Source: Hephaestia mangrovi (GTDB taxonomy: Bacteria > Pseudomonadota > Alphaproteobacteria > Sphingomonadales > Sphingomonadaceae). Taken from it: a DNA stretch of 64,000 nucleotides. The stretch's first letter is position 1. The number at the start of each line of letters is the position of its first letter. This document shows positions 53,717 through 63,439 of the stretch, piece after piece. The stretch spans positions 302,001 to 366,000 of the forward strand of contig NZ_JAINVU010000003.1 of NCBI RefSeq assembly GCF_019880555.1, given 5' to 3'. The notes under the pieces are model-generated. The model was not told where the DNA came from. It worked only from the letters and a program-made list of their open reading frames with translations, and searched no databases. The position numbers were made by a program, and so were the translations under genes.

Positions 53717-55020
53717 TACTCAGCCGCCTCCATCATCGGTTCGAGACCGCCGCCGCGATTGTCCTTGATGCGCCGCTCCATCTCCGGGCGGAAATGGCGG
53801 ATCAGGCCCTGGATCGGCCAGGCCGCCGCGTCGCCGAGCGCGCAGATCGAATGGCCCTCGACTTGCTTGGTCACCTGGTAGAGCGTGTCGATCTCGCTGA
53901 TCTCGGCGTCACCGGTGCGCATTCGCTCCATCACGCGCCACATCCAGCCAGTGCCCTCACGGCACGGCGTGCACTGGCCGCAGCTTTCGTGGCGGTAGAA
54001 ATAGCTGATCCGGCTGATCGCGCGGACGATGTCGGTCGACTTGTCCATCACGATCACCGCCGCGGTGCCGAGGCCCGAGCCGAGCGCCTTCAGCCCGTCG
54101 AAATCCATCGGGCAATCCATGATCTGCTCGGCCGGGACCAGCGGCACCGACGAGCCGCCCGGGATTACCGCCAGCAAATTATCCCAGCCGCCGCGGATGC
54201 CGCCGGCATGCTTCTCGATCAGCTCGCGGAACGGGATCGACATCGCCTCTTCGACGACGCAGGGCTTGTTCACATGGCCGGAGATCTGGAAGAGCTTGGT
54301 GCCCTTGTTGTTTTCGGCACCAAAGCTGGCGAACCATTCCGGCCCGCGCCGCAGGATCGTCGGCACCACCGCGATCGATTCGACGTTGTTGACCGTCGTC
54401 GGGCAGCCATAGAGGCCGGCGCCCGCCGGGAACGGCGGTTTGAGGCGCGGCTGGCCCTTCTTGCCCTCGAGGCTTTCGAGCATCGCGGTCTCTTCGCCGC
54501 AGATATAGGCGCCGGCGCCGCGATGGACGAAGACGTCGAAATCATAGCCCGATCCGGCGGCATTCTTGCCGAGGAAGCCCTTTTCATAGGCTTCCGCGAC
54601 GGCGGTGAACAAATTCTCCGCCTCGCGGATGAACTCGCCGCGGATGTAGATGTAGGCGGCGCGTGCGCGCATCGCGAAGCCGGCGATCAGCGCGCCCTCG
54701 ATCAGCTTTTGCGGATCGTGGCGGATGATCTCGCGGTCCTTGCAACTGCCGGGCTCGGACTCGTCGGCGTTGATGACGAGAAAATTGGGCCGATCGGGCT
54801 TCGGCTCCTTGGGCATGAACGACCATTTCATGCCGGTCGGGAAGCCCGCGCCGCCGCGGCCGCGCAGCCCCGATGCCTTGATCTTGTCGATGATGGCGTC
54901 CTGCCCGATCGCCATCAGATCCTTGGTATTGTCCCAATCGCCGCGCTTGATCGCGGCATCGATGTGCCACGACTGGAAGCCGTAGACGTTGGTGAAGATG
55001 CGGTCCTTGTTAGCGAGCAT
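53716..55020 (-). CDS. nuoF: NADH-quinone oxidoreductase subunit F
   Basis: A 434-residue NADH- and FMN-binding subunit. [13 protein letters not shown] (51-63) binds [16 protein letters not shown] (168-179) FMN, and Cys347, 350, 353 (ESCGQCTPC) with Cys393 bind the [4Fe-4S] N3. It oxidises NADH at the tip of the peripheral arm. ATG 55020 lies five bases after the stop of the small ORF at 55026; AAGGGG near the end of that ORF is its likely ribosome-binding site. Confidence 0.97.
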   Translation of the reverse strand: MLANKDRIFTNVYGFQSWHIDAAIKRGDWDNTKDLMAIGQDAIIDKIKASGLRGRGGAGFPTGMKWSFMPKEPKPDRPNFLVINADESEPGSCKDREIIRHDPQKLIEGALIAGFAMRARAAYIYIRGEFIREAENLFTAVAEAYEKGFLGKNAAGSGYDFDVFVHRGAGAYICGEETAMLESLEGKKGQPRLKPPFPAGAGLYGCPTTVNNVESIAVVPTILRRGPEWFASFGAENNKGTKLFQISGHVNKPCVVEEAMSIPFRELIEKHAGGIRGGWDNLLAVIPGGSSVPLVPAEQIMDCPMDFDGLKALGSGLGTAAVIVMDKSTDIVRAISRISYFYRHESCGQCTPCREGTGWMWRVMERMRTGDAEISEIDTLYQVTKQVEGHSICALGDAAAWPIQGLIRHFRPEMERRIKDNRGGGLEPMMEAAE

Positions 55021-55025
55021 GGCTG

Positions 55026-55175
55026 TCAGCGCCCCTTTCCGATCAGCTTCTCAGCGATGAAATAGGCAACCACCGCCACGGCCAGGCCGAGCACGATCGC
55101 CAGCACGCCGAGCGCGAGCTTCAGGAAGATGATGAGGACGATGATCCCCAGGATGACGGCGACGAGCGCGCTCAC
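55026..55175 (-). CDS. 49-residue membrane protein between nuoE and nuoF
   Basis: Reading the minus strand from GTG 55175 gives [20 protein letters not shown], then [19 protein letters not shown] and a basic end ([10 protein letters not shown]): two hydrophobic segments in 49 residues. Its GTG overlaps the nuoE stop by 4 bases (GTGA), and its stop is five bases from the nuoF ATG, so it has the same coupled spacing as the nuo genes. An ATG two codons upstream (55181) is also possible. It could be a complex I accessory or assembly protein; no family is recognised. Confidence 0.7.
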   Translation of the reverse strand: MSALVAVILGIIVLIIFLKLALGVLAIVLGLAVAVVAYFIAEKLIGKGR

Positions 55176-55840
55176 GCCCATTCGCCCCGGTAATCGTGGT
55201 TTTCGGAGACCATTTCCTTGAGCGTGGTCGGGCCGCCTTCGGGCGCGCTGGTCTGGCGATCGATCTGCGGGCCGGGCTTGGGCGTCTCGCCGCGTGCCAG
55301 CGCCTCGAGGATCGCGGTCATGCTGTCGTAATCAAGATCTTCATAATTATCGTCGTTGATCTGCACCATCGGCGCGTTGGTGCAGGCACCGAGGCACTCG
55401 ACCTCGGTCAGCGTGAATAGGCCGTCGGGCGTGGTCTTGCCCTTGGCGAGGCCGTGGTTCTTGCACGCCGCCAGCACGTCGTCGGAACCGCGCAGCATGC
55501 ACGGCGTCGTGCCGCACACCTGCACATGATAGCGGCCGACCGGCACGAGGTTGAACATCGTGTAGAAGGTGACGACCTCGAACACGCGCATGTACGGCAT
55601 GTCGAGCTCACGCGCGACGAACTCGATCACCGGGACCGGCAGCCACCCTTGCGTCTTGGTTTCGGCGCCGACCTGGCGCTGCGCGAGATCGAGCAGCGGC
55701 AGCGACGCCGATGCCTGGCGACCGGCCGGATAGCGGCCAATGATCTCTTTGGCCTTCACGGCGTTTTCCGTGGTCCAGGCAAAACCGCCCCACCGCGCGC
55801 GGGTTTCGGCCTCATCCGGGATTTGGGGTGCTTCAGCCAC
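55172..55840 (-). CDS. nuoE: NADH-quinone oxidoreductase subunit E
   Basis: A 222-residue thioredoxin-fold subunit. Cys109, 114, 149 and 153 (CGTTPC and CLGAC) bind the [2Fe-2S] N1a. The N terminus (WTTENAVKAKEIIGRYPAGRQASASLPLLDLAQRQ) is a helical bundle typical of the 24-kDa subunit. A C-terminal tail of about 40 residues (PKPGPQIDRQTSAPEGGPTTL) is alphaproteobacterial. GTG 55840 shares a base with the stop of orf130 (TAGTG). Confidence 0.96.
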   Translation of the reverse strand: MAEAPQIPDEAETRARWGGFAWTTENAVKAKEIIGRYPAGRQASASLPLLDLAQRQVGAETKTQGWLPVPVIEFVARELDMPYMRVFEVVTFYTMFNLVPVGRYHVQVCGTTPCMLRGSDDVLAACKNHGLAKGKTTPDGLFTLTEVECLGACTNAPMVQINDDNYEDLDYDSMTAILEALARGETPKPGPQIDRQTSAPEGGPTTLKEMVSENHDYRGEWA

Positions 55841-56232
55841 TAGTCCGCTTTCATTAAATCAACATTGTGAGTTTCGATCTTCTCAATCTTGGTCCCACTG
55901 AAAACCAAGGTTAAGCCGACCGGGGTCTCCGCAGGAACACCCTTGCATTTCCACCCAATTATAATTTCGTCAGGAACCTCAACATACGCTCCCGGTTTTT
56001 GCGGAGTATCGTTGACCAGGTGACTGGTATATCTATACCTGCATTTTGCGAACGACGCGAAGAACTGCTTATCCTTTTCTCGCAATGGCGTTACGAAATC
56101 AGAATCTTCATAGTCTCGCTTGTCCTGAACCGCAGCCACGAACCGCTTGGCCACCGCATCCTGCTCGCTCTTATTAGCGCCGGCCTGTGCGGCCAAAAGA
56201 ACTGCGATTGTAGTGGCCATGGCCCACATCAC
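55840..56232 (-). CDS. Exported protein of unknown function inserted between nuoD and nuoE
   Basis: A 130-residue protein with a short signal peptide ([21 protein letters not shown]) and a mature part containing two Cys (AKCRYRY and GWKCKG) and a [18 protein letters not shown] ending. I recognise no family. The base composition differs from its surroundings: two 60-base blocks counted here (55861-55980) are 43% and 52% GC against mid-60s for the nuo genes, and codons such as AAA, AAT and ATT are common. It is coupled at both ends (ATGA with nuoD, TAGTG with nuoE), so it is translated with the operon. Confidence 0.75.
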   Translation of the reverse strand: MMWAMATTIAVLLAAQAGANKSEQDAVAKRFVAAVQDKRDYEDSDFVTPLREKDKQFFASFAKCRYRYTSHLVNDTPQKPGAYVEVPDEIIIGWKCKGVPAETPVGLTLVFSGTKIEKIETHNVDLMKAD

Positions 56233-57515
56233 CGGTCACACTCCCCGAACACGATGTCGATCGCGCCGAGGATGGCGGTCGTATCGGCGAGCATGTGGCC
56301 GCGCGACATGAAATCCATCGCCTGCAGATGGCTGAACGCGGTCGGCCGGATCTTGCAGCGATAGGGTTTGTTCGAGCCGTCGGCGACCATGTAGATCCCG
56401 AACTCGCCCTTCGGGCTCTCGGTGCCGACATACACTTCGCCGGCGGGGACGTGATAGCCTTCGGTATAGAGCTTGAAGTGATGGATCAGCGCTTCCATCG
56501 AATGCTTCATCTCGCCGCGCTTGGGCGGTACGACCTTGCGATCGAGGCTGGCGATCGGGCCCTCGGGCATCTCCGCGAGGCATTGCTTGATGATCCGCGC
56601 CGACTGGCGGACCTCCTCGACGCGGACCATGAAGCGATCGTAGCAATCACCCTTGGTGCCGACCGGAATCTCGAAATCCATGCGATCGTAAACGTCATAG
56701 GGCTGCGACTTGCGCAGGTCCCACGGAATGCCCGCCGCGCGAATCATCGGGCCGGAGAAGCCCCAGCGGATCGCGTCCTCACGGCTCACCACCGCGATAT
56801 CGACGTTGCGCTGCTTGAAGATGCGATTGTCGACGACGAGGCTCATCGCGTCCTCGAACAGGCGCGGCAGCCGCGTGTCGAGCCAGTCGCCGATATCGGC
56901 GAGCAGCTTCAAGGGCGCGTCCTGATGCACGCCCCCGACGCGGAAATAGTTCGAGTGCATGCGGGCGCCCGACACGCGCTCGAAGAAGTTGAGGCAATCC
57001 TCGCGGATCTCGAACAGCCACAGGTTCGGCGTCATCGCGCCGACGTCCATCACATGGCTGCCGATGTTGAGCATGTGGTTCGAGATGCGCGTCAGCTCGG
57101 CGAACAGCACGCGGAGGTATTGCGCACGCAGCGGCACCTCGAGATCGAGCAGCTTCTCGACCGCGAGCACGAAGCTGTGCTCCATGCACAAGGGCGAGCA
57201 ATAATCGAGGCGATCCATGTACGGGAGCGCCTGCGCATAGGTCTTGTATTCGATCAGCTTCTCGGTGCCGCGATGCAGCAGGCCGACGTGCGGATCGATG
57301 CGATCGATGATCTCGCCGTCGAGCTCCATGACGAGGCGTAGCACGCCGTGCGCCGCCGGGTGCTGCGGGCCGAAGTTGATCGTATAGTTCTGGATCGCGA
57401 CGTCGCCGGTGGTCGGATCGATCGCGTCCTTGTCCCCGAGCAACTGCTCGAGATACGGATCGTCGGTCGTGCCGATCGGCGGCGCGGTGTCCGTGGTGAT
57501 CGTTTCGTCGGTCAT
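56229..57515 (-). CDS. nuoD: NADH-quinone oxidoreductase subunit D
   Basis: A 428-residue subunit that lines the quinone cavity next to Nuo[23 protein letters not shown] holds the His that contacts quinone, and the hydrogenase-related segments [14 protein letters not shown] and [49 protein letters not shown] end it. The N-terminal 35 residues are variable. ATG 57515 overlaps the nuoC stop by 4 bases. Confidence 0.97.
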   Translation of the reverse strand: MTDETITTDTAPPIGTTDDPYLEQLLGDKDAIDPTTGDVAIQNYTINFGPQHPAAHGVLRLVMELDGEIIDRIDPHVGLLHRGTEKLIEYKTYAQALPYMDRLDYCSPLCMEHSFVLAVEKLLDLEVPLRAQYLRVLFAELTRISNHMLNIGSHVMDVGAMTPNLWLFEIREDCLNFFERVSGARMHSNYFRVGGVHQDAPLKLLADIGDWLDTRLPRLFEDAMSLVVDNRIFKQRNVDIAVVSREDAIRWGFSGPMIRAAGIPWDLRKSQPYDVYDRMDFEIPVGTKGDCYDRFMVRVEEVRQSARIIKQCLAEMPEGPIASLDRKVVPPKRGEMKHSMEALIHHFKLYTEGYHVPAGEVYVGTESPKGEFGIYMVADGSNKPYRCKIRPTAFSHLQAMDFMSRGHMLADTTAILGAIDIVFGECDR

Positions 57516-58393
57516 TTCTTCGGCTCCTTGGCCGGAGCAGACTTGGCGGCGGTCTTGGCCTTGGGCGCGGCCACCTTCTTCGGCGCCGGCTTCTTGGCAG
57601 TGCTGGGCTTCTTCGGCGTCTTCGCCTTGGTGGCCTTGCCGTCACCGGTATCAGCCGGGGTCTCGGTCGCCTTGGGCGTCGGCGCCGGGTCCGCCTTCTT
57701 CGATTGCTCGGCGTCGGCCTTCTTGATCTCGTCAGCCTTGAGCGGCGTCGGCGCGCCCTTGGCTTCGGGCAACATACCCTTCTCGTCGCCCGGCAGGATA
57801 TATTCTGCACCTTCCCACGGGCTCATGAAGTCGAACGTGCGGAAATCTTGCGCCAGCTGCACCGGCTCATAGACGACGCGCTTGGCCTCTTCGGAATAGC
57901 GCAGCTCGACATAGCCGGTCAGCGGGAAGTCCTTGCGCTGCGGATGGCCGCGGAAGCCGTAATCGGTCAGGATGCGGCGCAGGTCCGGATTGCCGTCGAA
58001 CAGCACGCCGTACATGTCGTACACTTCGCGCTCGAGCCAGCCGGCGACCGGCCAGACGCTGGTCACCGACGGCACCGGCTTCACCTCATCGGTGTTGACC
58101 CGCACCTGGATACGATGATTGCGCGTCAGGCTGAGCAGGCAATAAACGCATTCGAACCGCTCCTCGCGATCCGGGTAATCGACGCCGGCAATTTCCATGA
58201 GCTGCTGGTATTCGAGGCCCGGCGTATCGCGCAGCGCGATCATCGCCGGGATCAGCTGCTGGCGATCGACATAGAGCGTCACCTCGCCGACACGATCCTG
58301 CGCCCGCACCAGCATATCGCCAAGCGCCCTGGTCGCCGCCTCGATCGTCTCGCCGTTGAGATCGGCGGCATAGGCGGGAGCCGGCGCCCTCAT
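57512..58393 (-). CDS. nuoC: NADH-quinone oxidoreductase subunit C, with Lys/Ala/Pro tail
   Basis: A 293-residue subunit. The core (about 10-205) is the 30-kDa domain: [56 protein letters not shown] is the signature. After residue 212 comes an 80-residue low-complexity tail rich in Lys, Ala, Pro and Thr ([20 protein letters not shown]), resembling histone H1 tails. The core alone is the usual length. The start ATG overlaps nuoB. Confidence 0.96.
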   Translation of the reverse strand: MRAPAPAYAADLNGETIEAATRALGDMLVRAQDRVGEVTLYVDRQQLIPAMIALRDTPGLEYQQLMEIAGVDYPDREERFECVYCLLSLTRNHRIQVRVNTDEVKPVPSVTSVWPVAGWLEREVYDMYGVLFDGNPDLRRILTDYGFRGHPQRKDFPLTGYVELRYSEEAKRVVYEPVQLAQDFRTFDFMSPWEGAEYILPGDEKGMLPEAKGAPTPLKADEIKKADAEQSKKADPAPTPKATETPADTGDGKATKAKTPKKPSTAKKPAPKKVAAPKAKTAAKSAPAKEPKK

Positions 58394-58950
58394 CGTTCGA
58401 TCGTCCCGCTGCGGCGAATCTTCCGCTGCAGCTGCATGATGCCGTAAAGCAGCGCCTCGGCGGTCGGCGGGCAGCCGGGCACGTAAATGTCGATCGGCAC
58501 GATGCGGTCGCAGCCGCGCACCACCGAATAGCTGTAATGGTAATAGCCGCCGCCATTGGCGCAGCTACCCATCGAGATGACGTATTTCGGGTTCGACATC
58601 TGGTCGTAGACCCGACGCAGCGCCGGCGCCATCTTGTTGCACAAGGTGCCCGCGACGATCATCACGTCCGACTGGCGCGGCGATGCGCGCGGCGCGGCGC
58701 CGAAGCGCTCGAGGTCGTACCGCGGCATGTTGACGTGAATCATCTCGACCGCGCAGCAGGCGAGCCCGAAGGTCATCCACCAAAGCGAGCCGGTGCGCGC
58801 CCATTTGAACAGTTCCTCGGTCGAGGTGACCAGGAAACCCTTGTCGGTGAGCTCACCGTTCAGATCGTTGAAGAACGCCTGATCGGGCGGGACGATCGCC
58901 CCGCCCGCTGCCGAGCGTTGCAGCTCGACCGGGCCGGAGTGCGGTTTCAT
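58390..58950 (-). CDS. nuoB: NADH-quinone oxidoreductase subunit B
   Basis: A 186-residue subunit that holds cluster N2, the last carrier before quinone. Cys65, Cys66 (GLACCAVEM), Cys130 (GSCANGG) and Cys160 (VPGCPP) are the four ligands. [10 protein letters not shown] and YVISMGSCA are invariant. ATG 58950 overlaps the nuoA stop by 4 bases. The end ([12 protein letters not shown]) is basic. Confidence 0.97.
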   Translation of the reverse strand: MKPHSGPVELQRSAAGGAIVPPDQAFFNDLNGELTDKGFLVTSTEELFKWARTGSLWWMTFGLACCAVEMIHVNMPRYDLERFGAAPRASPRQSDVMIVAGTLCNKMAPALRRVYDQMSNPKYVISMGSCANGGGYYHYSYSVVRGCDRIVPIDIYVPGCPPTAEALLYGIMQLQRKIRRSGTIER

Positions 58951-59321
58951 TCCCAATCCAACGCTCCCTTCTTCCACGCATACACAAGGCCGAGCGCCAA
59001 TTCGGCGATGAACACCATCATCGCGAACCACGCCGTCCAGCCGAGGTGAAACACCGATACCGCCCACGGGTAGATGAACGCCGCTTCCAGATCGAACACG
59101 ATGAACAGGATCGCGACGAGATAGAAGCGCACGTCGAACTGGCTGCGCGGATCCTCGAACGCCGGAAAGCCGCACTCATATTCGGCCAGCTTGTCCGGGT
59201 TGGGCTGGTGGGCGCCGGTCGCACGGGCAGCCAGCATCGGCAACACCACGAATGCAGTCGACAATAAGAGCGCGACGCCGAGAAACAAGAGAATCGGCAG
59301 GAATTGGATCAGTTCTGACAC
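58947..59321 (-). CDS. nuoA: NADH-quinone oxidoreductase subunit A
   Basis: A 124-residue subunit with three membrane helices. [41 protein letters not shown] is the diagnostic ND3 loop with the Cys and acids that move during catalysis. It starts at GTG 59321 with AAGG close before it. It is the first gene of the operon; the predicted promoter lies at 59358-59386. Confidence 0.96.
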   Translation of the reverse strand: MSELIQFLPILLFLGVALLLSTAFVVLPMLAARATGAHQPNPDKLAEYECGFPAFEDPRSQFDVRFYLVAILFIVFDLEAAFIYPWAVSVFHLGWTAWFAMMVFIAELALGLVYAWKKGALDWE

Positions 59322-59357
59322 TGGCCTTCTCGCAGGTGCGAATAACGGTTGGCCGGG

Positions 59358-59386
59358 CTTCTAGGACGATGGCCCGAGGCGGGCAA
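59358..59386 (-). promoter_or_regulatory. Candidate promoter of the nuo operon
   Basis: On the minus strand: TTGCCC (59386-59381), a 17-base spacer and TAGAAG (59363-59358), with a start expected near 59350 and a leader of about 30 bases. It lies in the 175-base gap between nuoA and the inositol-phosphatase-like gene, the only sizeable gap upstream of nuoA. Both hexamers match the consensus only partly. Confidence 0.4.
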
Positions 59387-59496
59387 GGCCCGCATCCGTG
59401 AGAATGAATCGCAATAAAGCGCCTGGGCCAGGATATTGCGCTTAACCGTCTCTGAACGGCCGGCACGCGCGCGAATGCCGGCGCGCGGCGATCGTC

Positions 59497-60309
59497 TCAG
59501 CGCAACGCGGCGGCGACCAGCTTGTGCAGCTTCGAATGCAGCGCGTCGTTGGCAGCAAGGAACTCGTTGCGGTCGATCGCGCGATCACCGCCGCGATAAT
59601 CGGTGATGAAGCCACCGGCTTCCTTGACCAGCAGCATGCCGGCCGCGACGTCCCAGCGGTTGAGATCCGATTCCCAATAGCCGTCGAACCGGCCCGCCGC
59701 GACCCAGGCGAGATCGAGCGCCGCCGAGCCGAAGCGGCGGATGCCGGCGACTTCGGGGGCGATCGCACCGAAGATGCGGCTCCATTCGGCGAAATTGCCG
59801 TGGCCGAGAAACGGAATGCCGGTGGCGATCAGCGCTTCGGACAGATCGCGGCGCGACGAAACGCGCAGCCGCTGGTCCTGCAACCACGCGCCGCGCCCCT
59901 TCTCCGCCCAGAAACTCTCGTCGGTGAGCGGCTGATAGACCAGCGCGGCCATCGGCTCCCAACGGCCGTCGGGACGTTGCTCCTCGGCGGCGATCGAAAT
60001 CGCGAAATGCGGAATGCCGTGGAGGAAGTTCGAGGTGCCGTCGAGCGGATCGACGATGAAGCGGCCCTTGCCCTCGGCGCCGGCGATTTCACCGCGCTCC
60101 TCCATCACGAAGCCCCAATCGGGGCGCGCGCGCGACAATTCCTCGAACAAGGTCTGTTCGGCGCGCTGATCGGCCATCGACACGAAATCGGCCGGCCCCT
60201 TGCGGCTGACCTGCAGATGCTGGACCTCGTTGAAATCACGCCGCAGGCGCGGCCCCGCCTTGCGCGCGGCACGCTCCATCACGGTGATCAGGCCCGAATG
60301 CGCGACCAT
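59497..60309 (-). CDS. Inositol monophosphatase family protein (SuhB-like)
   Basis: A 270-residue Mg-dependent, Li-sensitive-type phosphatase. VMEERG supplies Glu70 and Glu71, DPLDGTSNFLHGIPHFAISIA (Asp87 and Asp90) the metal site, and WDVAAGMLLVKEAGG the third Asp. Members dephosphorylate inositol-1-phosphate or related sugars, and SuhB also binds the transcription complex in E. coli. It precedes the nuo operon on the same strand but is separated by a 175-base gap with a promoter. It is last in the efp - small exported protein - phosphatase set. Confidence 0.9.
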   Translation of the reverse strand: MVAHSGLITVMERAARKAGPRLRRDFNEVQHLQVSRKGPADFVSMADQRAEQTLFEELSRARPDWGFVMEERGEIAGAEGKGRFIVDPLDGTSNFLHGIPHFAISIAAEEQRPDGRWEPMAALVYQPLTDESFWAEKGRGAWLQDQRLRVSSRRDLSEALIATGIPFLGHGNFAEWSRIFGAIAPEVAGIRRFGSAALDLAWVAAGRFDGYWESDLNRWDVAAGMLLVKEAGGFITDYRGGDRAIDRNEFLAANDALHSKLHKLVAAALR

Positions 60310-60312
60310 CGC

Positions 60313-60681
60313 TCAGCGGCCCTTCGGCGCAGCCTTGGGCGCGGCGCCCGCCGCTGCCTTGGGCATCGGCGCGCCACAGATTTCGGCGATGACGACGAGC
60401 TGTTGCGTCGGGTTCGATTCGTCGATCTTGCCCTTGTTCTTGGCCAGCACCTCGTCGCGCGCGGTCGAGATCTTGCTCAGCGAATTCTCGTAGAGACAGC
60501 CGAACAGGCCGTTCTTCATCTCGGTCGGCACGTCCTTCGAATTGATCGCGCTGATGATGTAGCTCAGTGTCTGCTGCGCGCTCTTGAGCTGCGCCTGGGT
60601 CGGCTTGGCCGGCGTCTTGTCGGCGGCAAGCGCAGGCGCGGCAAGCGCAGCGGCGGCGATCAGAGGCAGGAAAATTCGCAT
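60313..60681 (-). CDS. Small exported protein of unknown function
   Basis: A 122-residue protein with a Sec signal peptide (MRIFLPLIAAAALAAPALAA). The mature part has two Cys (GLFGCLYE and AEICGAPM) that may form a disulfide, and an Ala/Pro/Lys tail (KAAAGAAPKAAPKGR). The ATG at 60681 lies four bases after the efp stop, and the stop is three bases before the phosphatase start, so all three are one operon. I recognise no family; sphingomonad homologues are usually called hypothetical. Confidence 0.7.
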   Translation of the reverse strand: MRIFLPLIAAAALAAPALAADKTPAKPTQAQLKSAQQTLSYIISAINSKDVPTEMKNGLFGCLYENSLSKISTARDEVLAKNKGKIDESNPTQQLVVIAEICGAPMPKAAAGAAPKAAPKGR

Positions 60682-60685
60682 AAAC

Positions 60686-61249
60686 TCAGTCCGCACGCTT
60701 CACATAGGTTTGTTCGTAGACATCGACGACGATCCTGGTGCCCGCCGAGATGTGCGGCGGCACCATGATGCGCACGCCGTTGTCCAGGATCGCCGGCTTG
60801 TAGCTCGACGAGGCGGTCTGCCCCTTCACCACGGCGTCGGCCTCGACGATCGTCGCCTCGATCTGGTCGGGAAGCTGCACACTGATCGGCTTTTCGTCGT
60901 GAAGCTCCATCACCACGTCCATGCCGTCCTGCAGGAACGCCGCGGCGTCGCCCAGCAGGTCGGTCGGCAGCGTGATCTGCTCGTAGGTATCCTTGTCCAT
61001 GAAGGTCAGCATGTCGCCGTCGGCGAACAGGAACTGGAAGTCCTTGGTGTCGAGCCGCACGCGCTCGACCGTCTCGGCGGAACGGAAGCGGACGTTGGTC
61101 TTGCGGCCGTCGATGAGGTTCTTCATCTCGACCTGCATATAGGCGCCGCCCTTGCCGGGCTGGGTGTGCTGGATCTTCACCGCGCGCCAGATGCCGCCTT
61201 CATATTCGATGATGTTGCCGGGACGGATGTCCACGCCGCTGATCTTCAT
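60686..61249 (-). CDS. efp: Translation elongation factor P
   Basis: A 187-residue EF-P, which relieves ribosomes stalled on polyproline. The KOW-like first domain holds [19 protein letters not shown] with the tip residue Lys33, the position modified by EpmA/EpmB in other bacteria. [16 protein letters not shown] and [30 protein letters not shown] form the two OB domains and the conserved end. Neither epmA nor epmB lies in the window. Several Pro-rich proteins here (NuoC, coiled-coil protein) would be expected clients. Confidence 0.96.
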   Translation of the reverse strand: MKISGVDIRPGNIIEYEGGIWRAVKIQHTQPGKGGAYMQVEMKNLIDGRKTNVRFRSAETVERVRLDTKDFQFLFADGDMLTFMDKDTYEQITLPTDLLGDAAAFLQDGMDVVMELHDEKPISVQLPDQIEATIVEADAVVKGQTASSSYKPAILDNGVRIMVPPHISAGTRIVVDVYEQTYVKRAD

Positions 61250-61310
61250 GGGGATACACCTGCTGGAAAGAGCTCTTGGGCAGCCTGCACGACCGCCGAA
61301 GGGCGCCCCT

Positions 61311-61937
61311 TTAACGGTCGGGCACCGTTCTCGCAAGCAACGGGTAGGGATTGACCGCCTGCCCCTGCCACCAGCCATCGCCGGGTCGCATGAACGACAG
61401 GCCGAAATGAAGGTGAAACACCCCGGCCGGCGCATCGCCGCTGTCGCCGACATAAGCCAGCGTATCGCCGGCATCGACTCGCTGTCCCTCGTGCACGCCC
61501 GCGGCATAGCCCGAGAGATGGGCATAATAATATTGCCACTGTCCGTCCGGCGATCGTTCGTAGAGGGTCGTCCCGCCCTTGTCGGAGTGAAACAGCTTCT
61601 CGATTGTGCCCGGCGCGGCGGCGATCACCGGCGTGCCTTCGGGCGCAGGTATATCGATGCCGTGGTGCAGGCGCCGGCCGTCCTCGCGCGGATCGCCCCA
61701 ATCGTCGGACAACCGGTCCGGCGAGACGCCTTCGACGGGCACGATCAGGCGCGGCAGGCCGGGATGCCCGGTTGCCCGGACGGCGATCGGCGATGCCGCC
61801 GGTTGGGGCGCGGCGGCGGGTCCGGGCGCGGAGGAGCCGGGTGCGGAAGGAGCCGCCCCGCCGACGCGCAGCATCGACAGGAAGCCGCCGATGACGATCA
61901 CGGCAAGGATCAGGAAGGTCCAGCCGATCCGCGTCAC
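61311..61937 (-). CDS. M23-family (LytM) peptidase, membrane-anchored
   Basis: A 208-residue protein: one N-terminal membrane anchor ([20 protein letters not shown]), an Ala/Pro-rich linker (30-55), and a LytM domain. [24 protein letters not shown] has the HxxxD zinc site, and [11 protein letters not shown] the HxH. The enzyme would cut peptide cross-links in peptidoglycan. The linker and single domain suggest a periplasmic hydrolase active without coiled-coil activators. It is 4 bases from the L,D-transpeptidase gene, so the two wall enzymes form an operon. Confidence 0.9.
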   Translation of the reverse strand: MTRIGWTFLILAVIVIGGFLSMLRVGGAAPSAPGSSAPGPAAAPQPAASPIAVRATGHPGLPRLIVPVEGVSPDRLSDDWGDPREDGRRLHHGIDIPAPEGTPVIAAAPGTIEKLFHSDKGGTTLYERSPDGQWQYYYAHLSGYAAGVHEGQRVDAGDTLAYVGDSGDAPAGVFHLHFGLSFMRPGDGWWQGQAVNPYPLLARTVPDR

Positions 61938-61941
61938 CCTG

Positions 61942-62946
61942 CTATTCCTGAAACACCACCGGCGTGCCCGGCTTGACCATCAGCGCCAGCCGCGCCGCAT
62001 TCCAGTTGGTCAGCCGCACGCAACCGTGGCTCTCGGTCCGCCCGATCAACTGCGGCTCGGACGTGCCGTGGATGCCGTAATGCTCCTTCGACAGGTCGAG
62101 CCAGACGACACCGACCGGCCCGTTCGGCCCCGGCGGCAGCATCGCCTTGGTATCGCTCGACTTGGCGTCCCAGAACAGCGCAGGATTATAATGGAATTTC
62201 GGATTGTAGTCCGCCGCGTTGATCTTCCAGTGCCCGATCGGCAGCGGATCGTGGGTGCTCCCGGTCGTCACCTGGAACTGGCGCACGAGCTTGCCCTGAT
62301 CGTCATAGACCTTGAGCACCTTTTCCGATTTGTCGACGACGATCTTCGCCGCCTGCGGCTCATTGGCGTCGACATTGAGCATATTGAGCGTATCGCGCCA
62401 ATGCTGCGGCAGATCGTCGGGATAATCGCGTGAGGTCGGCAGCGCGTTGGGAAACACCACCCTGGTTCCCGGCGTCAGCGGCGTGCTCGGGCTGTTGAGC
62501 GCCATCAGCGTCTCGGGCGTCGTGTGGAACATCTCCGCCAGCTTCTCCATCGGCGAGCGATAATAGAGGCCGGGCAGCTTGGCCTGCTTGTCCTCGCCAT
62601 GCGGGATCGGGTTGATATAGGGCCCGGCGAGCGCCTGCCGGCTGAGCACCAGCGTCTTGGTCGGCGTCCAGCCCTCATAGGGCTTGAGCGCAGCAAGCGT
62701 GGCCGCATCCACCTCGCCGGTCTGCTTTAGGTCTCGGCTTTCCTGGAAGCCCTTGATCGCCGCGGTCAGCGACATGCCCTTCTTGCCGTCGAGCACGCCC
62801 GGGGAGAAACCGAGGTGATCGAGGATCACCTGGACGTGGAGGACGCCCATGTCGATGCCCTGCTGCGGGCTGGCGGCAGGCGCCTGTGCAGCGGCGGGCG
62901 CGGCAATGCTGGCCAGCAAGAGCGCGGCGGCGGCGATTCTCGGCAT
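61942..62946 (-). CDS. L,D-transpeptidase (YkuD/ErfK family)
   Basis: A 334-residue exported protein with a signal peptide (MPRIAAAALLLASIAAPAAAQ), an N-terminal peptidoglycan-binding-like helical region (VLHVQVILDHLGFSPGVLDG, about 34-80), and the YkuD catalytic domain (about 200-334). The active site is IHGTSEPQLIGRTESHGCVRL, with catalytic Cys309. Such enzymes make 3-3 cross-links or attach lipoproteins to peptidoglycan. It is paired with the M23 peptidase downstream. Confidence 0.92.
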   Translation of the reverse strand: MPRIAAAALLLASIAAPAAAQAPAASPQQGIDMGVLHVQVILDHLGFSPGVLDGKKGMSLTAAIKGFQESRDLKQTGEVDAATLAALKPYEGWTPTKTLVLSRQALAGPYINPIPHGEDKQAKLPGLYYRSPMEKLAEMFHTTPETLMALNSPSTPLTPGTRVVFPNALPTSRDYPDDLPQHWRDTLNMLNVDANEPQAAKIVVDKSEKVLKVYDDQGKLVRQFQVTTGSTHDPLPIGHWKINAADYNPKFHYNPALFWDAKSSDTKAMLPPGPNGPVGVVWLDLSKEHYGIHGTSEPQLIGRTESHGCVRLTNWNAARLALMVKPGTPVVFQE

Positions 62947-63014
62947 GAATACAGGCTCCTCACTGATACGCGTGGAGCCAAGAACCGCCGAGGCGGCAGG
63001 TTGTATCCGTGCCG

Positions 63015-63425
63015 TTACAACCGCTCGCGCAACCGGTCGACGCTGCGCAACCGGCCGCGGCGCAGGTGAACGTCGCCGCTTTCATCCTCGATCGCGCGGC
63101 GAATCGCCTCGATTTCGGTATCGGTCTTGTGCTCGATGCCGATGAATTCGTTGCGCGCTTCGGCCACCGCGCGGATCAGCTCGTCGAGCTTGGCCTGCAT
63201 CGCCGCCGCGTCGCGGTTCTGCGAATTCTGGATCAGGAACACCATCAGGAAGGTGACGATCGTCGTCGCGGTGTTCACCACAAGCTGCCAGGTGTCCGAA
63301 TAATGGAACAGCGGGCCGGTGAAGCCCCAGATCACGATCAGCGCGACGGCGATGATGAAGGCCGACGGCCGCCCCGCGAACGAGGCGATGCCGGTGGCGA
63401 TGGCGGTGAACAGGCGGTCGAGCAT
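63015..63425 (-). CDS. Low-affinity iron permease family protein
   Basis: A 136-residue membrane protein of the iron_permease (PF04120-type) family. GRPSAFIIAVALIVIWGFTGPLFHYSDTWQLVVNTATTIVTFLMVFLIQNSQNRD is the family block with two helices, followed by a charged C-terminal coil (QAKLDELIRAVAEARNEFIGIE). Despite the name, direct evidence for iron transport is thin outside yeast. ATG 63425 has GGGAG upstream; it lies 14 bases after the thiE stop. Confidence 0.85.
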   Translation of the reverse strand: MLDRLFTAIATGIASFAGRPSAFIIAVALIVIWGFTGPLFHYSDTWQLVVNTATTIVTFLMVFLIQNSQNRDAAAMQAKLDELIRAVAEARNEFIGIEHKTDTEIEAIRRAIEDESGDVHLRRGRLRSVDRLRERL

Positions 63426-63439
63426 GGCCAATCTCCCGA

